From: Epilithonimonas arachidiradicis
Lineage (GTDB): Bacteria; Bacteroidota; Bacteroidia; Flavobacteriales; Weeksellaceae
Length of the DNA stretch: 64,000 bases
NCBI RefSeq assembly: GCF_003610695.1
Contig: NZ_RAQH01000004.1
Location: forward strand, 186,001-250,000
Reading direction: 5' to 3'
The notes below the pieces were generated by a model. It saw nothing but the letters and a program-made list of their open reading frames with translations, was not told where the DNA came from and did not search any database. Of this stretch, positions 57,500 through 64,000 are shown piece by piece. Both the position numbers and the translations under genes were made by a program. Within the stretch, counting starts at the first letter, position 1. Each line of letters opens with the position of its first letter.

Positions 57500-60373
57500 A
57501 TGAGAAAAAATTATGTTAAATTGCCATTGTTGATCGCTGCATTATACTTTGGCAGTGATTTGCATGCACAATCCACACAAGATACTGTTGCGAAAGAAAA
57601 CAAAATCGAGGAGGTCGTTGTGATTGGATATGGTACACAAAAGAAAGTTGACTTAACGAGTGCAATTACAACAGTAAAAGCCGCAGATATTGTCAAGACA
57701 CCTTCTGGACAAGCTACTCAAGCCTTACAAGGGAAAGTTGCCGGTGTCCAGATTATTGCAAATGGATCTCCTGGAGAAGCGCCAAAAATGAACATCAGGG
57801 GTGTACACTCTATTAATGGGGATAATCAGCCTTTGTATGTTGTTGATGGATTATTTGTTAATAATATTGAGTTTTTGAATCCTAATGATATTCAGGATTT
57901 TACAATTCTTAAAGATGCTTCTGCTTCTGCCATCTATGGAGTTTTAGCTGCTAATGGAGTGGTTGTAATTACAACTAAAGGCGGAAGTTTTAATAGAAAG
58001 CCAAAACTAACTTACGATTCTTATTACGGAGCACAGTATGCTAATAATGTTATCAAAATGGCCAATGCGGAGCAGTATACAAATTTTGCACTGGAATCAG
58101 GAAGTCAGTTTGAAATTGATGCCATTGCTAATGCAATACAGCGTTTCGGAAGAAGTAGAATCAATCCAAATCTTCCTAATGTAAATACTGACTGGTATAA
58201 AGAAGCATTAAGGATTGCACCAATTCAAAATCATAGCTTGGCAGTTGATGGTGGTTCTGACAAAGTAGCATATTCCTTAGGAGGACATTATTTTTCTCAG
58301 GATGGTATTCTAAATATGAAGAACAGCTATGAGAGATTTAATATCAGAGCAAAGGTAGATGTAAAAGCTACCGACTGGTTAAATGTTGGAGCCTCGATGA
58401 ATTATACGAGAGGAGAGAAATATGATGACGAAGGTTCTGCTTGGCAACAAGTTTATTATGCCGTGCCTATTATGCCTGTTTATGATCCTTTATTTACATC
58501 TGCAACTTATAAGCCATATGCAGATGCTCGAGTACTAGGTTACAGAAGTAGTGATAACCCATTTGCTTTGATGGATAATGTGGATAAATTAGGTATTCAA
58601 AAAAACCTGATTTTTAATGCTTACGCTGAAATTAGTTTACTTCCAAAAGAATTGACATTCAAATCTACTCTTTCTTATAACAGTAGAACTTTTAATGAGA
58701 GATTAATGGAGTTGCCTTATTTTGTAAATAATTTTGCAGGAGGTTTCCAAAGAACTATAGAAAACTCGTCAATAACTCGTAACAATGCAACTTATGAAGA
58801 TTATATTTGGGATAATGTCTTGACTTGGAACAAGACATTAGGAGATCATGATTTTACATTAATGGGAGGAACTTCTTTTGCTGATCAATTATACAGTTTT
58901 ATGAGTATCAAAGGGTTTTTCTATCAAGGAAGCCCATTTTCAAGATACAATGAGAGTACTTGGTATATAAACAATACAGCAGATACAGGAAGAATTACAA
59001 ATGATGGCAGAGATGATGTAAAGCCTTCCCGTTTTTACAGAACTTCTTATTTTGGAAGATTATCTTATAAATTTAAAGACCGATACATTCTTTACGCCAC
59101 ACTAAGAAACGAGGGGTCAAATAAGTATCCAAACCAAAAGACAATTAATTTACCAGCATTTGGTTTGGGGTGGGTAGCTTCCGAAGAATCTTTCTTGAAA
59201 GGAGTCAGTTGGATGAACTTGTTAAAATTCCGAGGAGGTTGGGGTAGATTAGCAAATGACAATGTGCCAAATAACAGACCTAGTACAGCTGAATCTGTTA
59301 ACAGCGTATTTGCTGATACTTATCTTCCAGCTTTCCAATTCACAACTTTTTTAGATGATGTAAGAAGAGAATATACTGAAGAGACTAACATTGGTATATC
59401 TGCAGAATTTTTGAATAGAAGATTGACTTTAGAAGGTGATTATTATGTAAAAGATACAAAAGAAATGGTTATTGGTGTTCCTCCAACAATTGGTACTGCA
59501 GTTAGCTATAGAAATGTTGGTACTATGAGAAATAAAGGATTTGAAATATCTTTAGGCTGGAGAGATAAGATTGGAGAAGATTGGGGATATAGTATCAATG
59601 CCAACTTTACCAATAATGATAATAATGTTACAAAATTAGTTGATAATGCATCATTTATTGCTAGAGGTTCTGGCGATTTCCCTCAGCGTTTGGTAGTTGG
59701 GCAACCTATGGATGTTTTTTATGGATATGATGTGATAGGAGTTTATCAAAATCAGGCTGAAATTAATGCAGATCCAACAGCAGTTGCTTACAATGCAACC
59801 AATTCAAGTAGTCCAATCAAACCAGGATATTTTAAATACAGAGATATGAACGGTGATGGTTTGATTGATGATAAAGACAGAATGTATCTTGGTTCTGGTA
59901 TTCCTACATATTATTTTGGAGGTTCATTAGCTGTAAATTATAAAACTTGGGATCTTTCAATAGCATTTTATGGACAAGGAGGAAATGTAATCCTGAACAG
60001 AAACCGTGCGGAAGTTATTAGAACAACCGGTAGAAATATTGATGCAGATTTTGCAATTAACCGTTGGCATGGGGAGGGTACTACCAATGAGTATGTATCA
60101 TCGGAAGGTTACAGAAACAGCTGGAATAACCAAAAATTATCAAAATTCTGGCTGCAAGATGGAGACTTTTTCAGAATACAAAACATCCAATTGGGTTACA
60201 CTCTGAAAGCAGATGGAATACCAGAAATGAGATTTTCTGTAACGGCAGATAGGCCTTTTATGTGGACAAAAGCAGAAAATCTAATGAATCCTGAGATTGG
60301 TATTAATGGTGTTAATCTGGATGTGTATCCAACACCTTCAGTTGTATCTTTTGGATACAGTATCAAATTCTAA
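57500..60373 (+). CDS. SusC-family TonB-linked outer-membrane receptor
   Basis: A 957-residue oligosaccharide importer of the outer membrane. The signal peptide is residues 1-23 (LHAQ). A TonB box (IEEVVVIGYGTQKK, 36-49) is followed by the plug (residues about 55-170 with NIRGVHSINGDNQPLYVVDG) and a 22-strand barrel ending SFGYSIKF. The N-terminal carboxypeptidase-like domain found in many SusC proteins is missing, so the plug starts early. It forms the transporter with the SusD lipoprotein encoded 17 bases later. Confidence 0.93.
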   Translation: MRKNYVKLPLLIAALYFGSDLHAQSTQDTVAKENKIEEVVVIGYGTQKKVDLTSAITTVKAADIVKTPSGQATQALQGKVAGVQIIANGSPGEAPKMNIRGVHSINGDNQPLYVVDGLFVNNIEFLNPNDIQDFTILKDASASAIYGVLAANGVVVITTKGGSFNRKPKLTYDSYYGAQYANNVIKMANAEQYTNFALESGSQFEIDAIANAIQRFGRSRINPNLPNVNTDWYKEALRIAPIQNHSLAVDGGSDKVAYSLGGHYFSQDGILNMKNSYERFNIRAKVDVKATDWLNVGASMNYTRGEKYDDEGSAWQQVYYAVPIMPVYDPLFTSATYKPYADARVLGYRSSDNPFALMDNVDKLGIQKNLIFNAYAEISLLPKELTFKSTLSYNSRTFNERLMELPYFVNNFAGGFQRTIENSSITRNNATYEDYIWDNVLTWNKTLGDHDFTLMGGTSFADQLYSFMSIKGFFYQGSPFSRYNESTWYINNTADTGRITNDGRDDVKPSRFYRTSYFGRLSYKFKDRYILYATLRNEGSNKYPNQKTINLPAFGLGWVASEESFLKGVSWMNLLKFRGGWGRLANDNVPNNRPSTAESVNSVFADTYLPAFQFTTFLDDVRREYTEETNIGISAEFLNRRLTLEGDYYVKDTKEMVIGVPPTIGTAVSYRNVGTMRNKGFEISLGWRDKIGEDWGYSINANFTNNDNNVTKLVDNASFIARGSGDFPQRLVVGQPMDVFYGYDVIGVYQNQAEINADPTAVAYNATNSSSPIKPGYFKYRDMNGDGLIDDKDRMYLGSGIPTYYFGGSLAVNYKTWDLSIAFYGQGGNVILNRNRAEVIRTTGRNIDADFAINRWHGEGTTNEYVSSEGYRNSWNNQKLSKFWLQDGDFFRIQNIQLGYTLKADGIPEMRFSVTADRPFMWTKAENLMNPEIGINGVNLDVYPTPSVVSFGYSIKF

Positions 60374-60390
60374 TTTTAAAAATTAACAAA

Positions 60391-61929
60391 ATGAAACAAT
60401 TAAAATATATAAAAATAATATTACTTGCCGGATTTGTTGGCTTTACTAGTTGCGATAGTAAATTAGATGAATCAATGGAGCTTGACTCAAGTCAAAGTTT
60501 TGATTACACCAGTGCTGAAGGAGCGAAAAGTGCCGTATTGGGAGCTTATGCGACTTTGTCTGGAAAGAAACCAGATAATGGAGACACAGGTTTCGGATGG
60601 GAGCAAATCCCGTTAATTTCTGTAAGAGGTGATGATGTTAACGCTGGCGGAAAGGGTGACCAAGCGCCCTTTACAGATACAGATAACTATTCATACGACC
60701 AGAGTTATTGGATGTACAATTCATTATGGGAAATTCTATACCAAAGAATTGTACAAGTAACAGCGCAGATGGCAGAATTAGAGAAGTTCAGAGCTGGAGG
60801 AGTTAATTCTCAGCTTATTGATCAGTATCTTGCGGAGTGTAAAACGCTTAGGGCTTTTTATACGCTTCAGATTTCCAGAGTTTGGGGAAAGGTGATAGTT
60901 ATGGAGGTTTTGGATCAGAGTCAATTGACATTGAAGTCTAAGGATGATGTAATGTCTTGGATTTCATCGCAAATGGATGAATCAATTTCTAATCTTCCAG
61001 ATATGAGACCAAATCAACGTACGGATATTAAAGGTGGAGTTACAAAATATACAGCTTTAGCTGTTAAAGCGATGGCAAATCTTGAATTGAAAAATTATCA
61101 AGCTGTTGCAGATGCTACTGGGGAGATAATAGGATCAGGAAAGTTCACCTTATTTGGTGATTATTATGAGTTATTCAAAACACCAGGAAAATTGGCCGAT
61201 GAAAACCTTTTAGAGATTCAATATACGGATTTTGGTGTAGGTACTGGAAATAATGTAAAACATCTTTGGGATTTTTACGGACCAACAAACTGGACACCTT
61301 CTGTAACAGGTGCTACCGCAGGATGGGGTTTTTACGAACCAAGTATGAAATACATCAAATTTATGTTAGCGAGAAATGAACAGAAAAGATTGGTAACCAA
61401 TGTTCTGTTTACACCAGATGGAATTAATAAAATTAAAGAAGATCCTAATTTTTCAACATTACCATCCTGGGTTTCTAATGTAACTCCAGATAATGACCAA
61501 ATTAATAATTCTGCAAGAGCATTATTCTTCAGTGGTAAACATTATCTACCATCTAATCAATTGATTCCAGGTAGACTTAGCTATGGAAGTAATAAAAACT
61601 ATATCATTACCAGATATGCTGAAGTATTATTAATGTATGCTGAAGCTGTTGCAAGAGGGGCTAGCCCAACTGCAGGTTCTGCAGTTGATGCTGTTAATAA
61701 AGTGAGAGAAAGAGCAAATTTAGGACTTTTAACTTCTGTTACAGCTGATCAGGTGATGGATGAGAAGTATGCAGAACTTGGTATGGAGTGGGGTATTCGT
61801 TATTTCGATATGGTTAGATTAGGTAATACCGCTGCTTTGAGTTATGATGGTAGAACCTTTACTATGGATAAACAATTCTTACCTTATCCTTTGGCACAGT
61901 TAGAAAGAATACAATCATTAGAAAAATAA
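60391..61929 (+). CDS. SusD-family surface glycan-binding lipoprotein
   Basis: A 512-residue lipoprotein forming the lid of the SusC transporter. The lipobox is GFTSC (Cys21). The N-terminal SusD-like region (SAEGAKSAVLGAYATLSG) and the C-terminal RagB block (RYAEVLLMYAEAVARGA, then EKYAELGMEWGIRYFDMVRL) are clear. Length is typical. The gene sits between SusC and a surface lipoprotein, the usual order of a polysaccharide-utilisation locus. Confidence 0.93.
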   Translation: MKQLKYIKIILLAGFVGFTSCDSKLDESMELDSSQSFDYTSAEGAKSAVLGAYATLSGKKPDNGDTGFGWEQIPLISVRGDDVNAGGKGDQAPFTDTDNYSYDQSYWMYNSLWEILYQRIVQVTAQMAELEKFRAGGVNSQLIDQYLAECKTLRAFYTLQISRVWGKVIVMEVLDQSQLTLKSKDDVMSWISSQMDESISNLPDMRPNQRTDIKGGVTKYTALAVKAMANLELKNYQAVADATGEIIGSGKFTLFGDYYELFKTPGKLADENLLEIQYTDFGVGTGNNVKHLWDFYGPTNWTPSVTGATAGWGFYEPSMKYIKFMLARNEQKRLVTNVLFTPDGINKIKEDPNFSTLPSWVSNVTPDNDQINNSARALFFSGKHYLPSNQLIPGRLSYGSNKNYIITRYAEVLLMYAEAVARGASPTAGSAVDAVNKVRERANLGLLTSVTADQVMDEKYAELGMEWGIRYFDMVRLGNTAALSYDGRTFTMDKQFLPYPLAQLERIQSLEK

Positions 61930-61948
61930 TAACTTTGAATCAATTAAG

Positions 61949-63022
61949 ATGAAAAACATAATAAAATTAACCTTCGCCTCTGTAGCTTGGTTAACCTTGT
62001 CAACCGCATGTTCAGAAGGATATATTGATGATATTAGTAGTATGTCTCAAGGTGAGGACAAAGCGGCTCCAGTAATTACGATAAATAGTCCGACAGCAGG
62101 AACAACAACTATTCCGTTTACTGATACTACTTCAGATTTTAAATTCGATTATAAAGTCTCTGATGATATAGAAATTGCAAGTATTGAGATTCTTGTAGAT
62201 GGAGCAGTTCAGAAATCATACAATAATTTTTTAGATTACAGAACTTTCTCTGAAATCTACACGAAAAATATTGGATTGGGTTCTCATACATTCACAGTTA
62301 ATGCTAAAGATCTTTCTGGTAAAACTTCCACAAAGTCAGTGACCTTTACTATAGATAATAAATATACTGCATTATATGGAGAAAAAGCCTATTTCCCATT
62401 TTTTGCAGGCAATATATTTACAGAGTTGTTATCAGGAACAAACCCAACTGTTATAGGATCTCCGACAACTGTCAGTGGCGGTAAATCTGGCGCCGCTTAC
62501 AAGGGAGCAATTGATTCTTATCTTCAAATTCCGTTTAATAACAATCTTTACAGCAATGAGAATGGAATTAGTTTTACATTCTGGTACAACGTAGATGCTA
62601 CACAGGATAGAGCCGGGATTATTACACTTGGAGACGAATCGATTACTAATAATGATGATAGCAGAAAGAAAGGGCTTAGACTTTTCAGAGAGGGAGCAAG
62701 CAAAACTGTTAAACTGAATCTTGGTATTGGTTCGGGAGAATCTTGGAATGATGGTTTCAATATTGGAAGTACAACAGGATGGATCCATATTGCTGTTACA
62801 ATTTCTAAATCTGAATCAAAAATCTATATGAATGGTGTTTTACAAAGAACAGCAACCTATTCAACACCATTTGATTTCTCAAATTGTTCTAAACTGTCAA
62901 TTGGCTCTGGAGCTCCAACATTTACATATTGGGATCATAAATATGACTTAAGTCAAATAGATGAACTTAGAATTTATGACAAAGCTTTAGACGAAACAGA
63001 AGTTAAAGCTACAATGCAATAA
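61949..63022 (+). CDS. LamG-domain surface glycan-binding lipoprotein
   Basis: A 357-residue lipoprotein with lipobox LSTAC (Cys21). Residues about 40-130 form an Ig-like fold (VITINSPTAG, then DLSGKTSTKSVTFTI) and the rest is a concanavalin-like LamG domain with YLQIPFNNNLY, ISFTFWYNV and SQIDELRIYDKALDETEV. This layout fits a surface glycan-binding protein that hands substrate to SusCD. It is 19 bases after susD. A palindrome follows before the glycosidase gene. Confidence 0.85.
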   Translation: MKNIIKLTFASVAWLTLSTACSEGYIDDISSMSQGEDKAAPVITINSPTAGTTTIPFTDTTSDFKFDYKVSDDIEIASIEILVDGAVQKSYNNFLDYRTFSEIYTKNIGLGSHTFTVNAKDLSGKTSTKSVTFTIDNKYTALYGEKAYFPFFAGNIFTELLSGTNPTVIGSPTTVSGGKSGAAYKGAIDSYLQIPFNNNLYSNENGISFTFWYNVDATQDRAGIITLGDESITNNDDSRKKGLRLFREGASKTVKLNLGIGSGESWNDGFNIGSTTGWIHIAVTISKSESKIYMNGVLQRTATYSTPFDFSNCSKLSIGSGAPTFTYWDHKYDLSQIDELRIYDKALDETEVKATMQ

Positions 63023-63054
63023 AAAATACTTACCTTAGTATTAGACTAACAATG

Positions 63055-63091
63055 AAAACACTTTATGAATATTCATAAAGTGTTTTTCATA
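63055..63091 (+). terminator. Perfect palindrome inside the utilisation locus
   Basis: Sixteen-base perfect arms (63055-63070 and 63071-63086) beginning AAAACACTTTATG, followed by a short T run. It lies between the binding-protein and glycosidase genes and could end or attenuate transcription there. Confidence 0.7.
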
Positions 63092-63103
63092 AAAAATAAA
63101 ACA

Positions 63104-64000
63104 ATGCTAAAACAGAATTTCTTTAATATATTTATTTGTTCGACTACAATTTTCTTAGGCAGTTGTTCCAACTCTAGTGATTGGGATCCAAATGATACAT
63201 TAGTAAATAATCCACAAGAACCGGCAACAGTTTACACAGATGCTCAGATTGTAGAAATGACGCAGAAAGACGCTCTAAAATATTTCTGGGATTTTGCTCA
63301 AACCAATTCCAAACTGGCTAGAGAAAGATATCATACAGATAATCCTGGTCAAGATGCTAATGTTGTAACCACAGGAGGTTCCGGTTTTGGATTGATGACG
63401 ATTTTGGTGGGAATCAAGAATGGTTATATATCACAGCCGGAAGCAGTTTCGAGATTAACAACTGCTCTTGATTTTCTCAAAACAGCCAATCGTTTTCACG
63501 GAGCTTGGCCACATTGGATCAATGGAACTTCTGGTAATGTAATTCCTTTTGGAGAAAAAGATAACGGTGGAGACTTGGTAGAAACGGCTTTTCTTGCACA
63601 AGGGTTGATTTGCGTAAGAGAATATTTTAAGAATTCAACTAACTCAACCGAATTGACATTAGCACAAAAAGCCGATGATCTTTGGAAAGGAATCGAATGG
63701 AACTGGTACACGAAGGGAGAAAATGCATTATACTGGCATTGGTCGCCGAATTATGATTTCCAGATGAATATGAAACTACAAGGCTTTGACGAAACGCTCA
63801 TCACTTACGTTTTAGCAGCGGCTTCCCCAACTTATTCAATAGATAAAGTTGTGTATCAAAATGGTTGGGCAAGAAATGGTGGCATCAAATCTTCGGGGTC
63901 ACAATTTGGGATTCCATTGGTGGTTAATCATAATGGAGCTACAGGAACAGTTGGTCCAATGTTTTGGTCACATTATTCTTTTTTAGGTTTAGATCCAAGA
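63104..64000 (+). CDS. GH144-like glycosidase lipoprotein (partial)
   Basis: The first 299 residues of a lipoprotein (lipobox FLGSC, Cys21) cut by the window end. The mature part resembles the glucoamylase-like family that includes GH144 endo-beta-1,2-glucanases: MTQKDALKYFWDFAQTNSKLARERY, then TTGGSGFGLMTILVGI and GPMFWSHYSFLGLDPR. The position next to SusC, SusD and a LamG lipoprotein fits a glucan-degrading surface enzyme. The missing C-terminus prevents a check of the full catalytic set. Confidence 0.8.
   Translation, partial: MLKQNFFNIFICSTTIFLGSCSNSSDWDPNDTLVNNPQEPATVYTDAQIVEMTQKDALKYFWDFAQTNSKLARERYHTDNPGQDANVVTTGGSGFGLMTILVGIKNGYISQPEAVSRLTTALDFLKTANRFHGAWPHWINGTSGNVIPFGEKDNGGDLVETAFLAQGLICVREYFKNSTNSTELTLAQKADDLWKGIEWNWYTKGENALYWHWSPNYDFQMNMKLQGFDETLITYVLAAASPTYSIDKVVYQNGWARNGGIKSSGSQFGIPLVVNHNGATGTVGPMFWSHYSFLGLDPR

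Overview
The window is AT-rich chromosomal DNA from a member of the Bacteroidota, most likely Flavobacteriia of the Chryseobacterium/Epilithonimonas type (family Weeksellaceae). That placement is an inference. It rests on promoters of the TAnnTTTG (-7) type, weak or absent Shine-Dalgarno sequences, a SusC/SusD pair, a type IX secretion sorting domain, a YpdA-type bacillithiol disulfide reductase and many flavobacterial-style intergenic inverted repeats. I see no rRNA, tRNA, CRISPR array, transposase or prophage.

Layout. 1-6.6 kb: valS, a DUF4241 protein, a PfkB-family sugar kinase, an alpha/beta hydrolase overlapping an HD phosphohydrolase, and a small membrane protein. 6.8-12.5 kb: an aldehyde dehydrogenase, an L,D-transpeptidase lipoprotein, a dnaJ(cbpA)-cbpM-ypdA operon and a Blc-type lipocalin. 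12.6-17.2 kb: a secreted M28 peptidase with a T9SS tail, a [2Fe-2S] ferredoxin with its NADPH reductase, and an RsmB-like rRNA methyltransferase. 17.4-23.9 kb: a complete tetR-tolC-adaptor-RND efflux operon with paired operator-like repeats around the tetR promoter. 23.9-28.9 kb: an EF-Tu domain III-like protein, a J-domain/KTSC protein, a META lipoprotein, an acidic protein, a polytopic membrane protein and a 3-hydroxybutyryl-CoA dehydrogenase. 29-34.2 kb: a candidate restriction endonuclease with a D12 adenine methyltransferase, an M23 peptidase, two Gfo/Idh/MocA oxidoreductases and a ParE-type toxin-antitoxin pair. 34.5-40.6 kb: an atypical FabI/FabH-like pair, pcm, mazG and a LemA-TPM-TPM cluster. 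41.4-48.2 kb: a kefF-kefC pair, a phytanoyl-CoA dioxygenase family protein, a periplasmic M3 peptidase and two lipoproteins. 48.4-57.2 kb: two units in which a Crp/Fnr regulator precedes a stress gene (DoxX/AhpD-like; DJ-1/PfpI), an ABC-F protein, an outer-membrane barrel, a deoxyhypusine synthase homologue, a 48-residue small protein, a DUF493 protein and a ferritin. 57.5-64 kb: the start of a polysaccharide-utilisation locus (SusC, SusD, a surface lipoprotein and a GH144-like glycosidase cut by the window end), probably for beta-1,2-glucan.

The points most worth a second look are these: (i) several families of dispersed intergenic inverted-repeat elements, four copies of which share GCCCCGA-like and AGCGGGA-like ends around variable middles; (ii) a compact candidate restriction-modification pair whose nuclease shows PD-(D/E)XK features; (iii) a stand-alone protein carrying an EF-Tu domain III-like barrel; (iv) CRP-like palindromes between each Crp/Fnr gene and its downstream stress gene; (v) a four-unit 22-bp tandem repeat next to a possible pseudoknot. 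All functional assignments come from reading motifs by eye; no database search was run.
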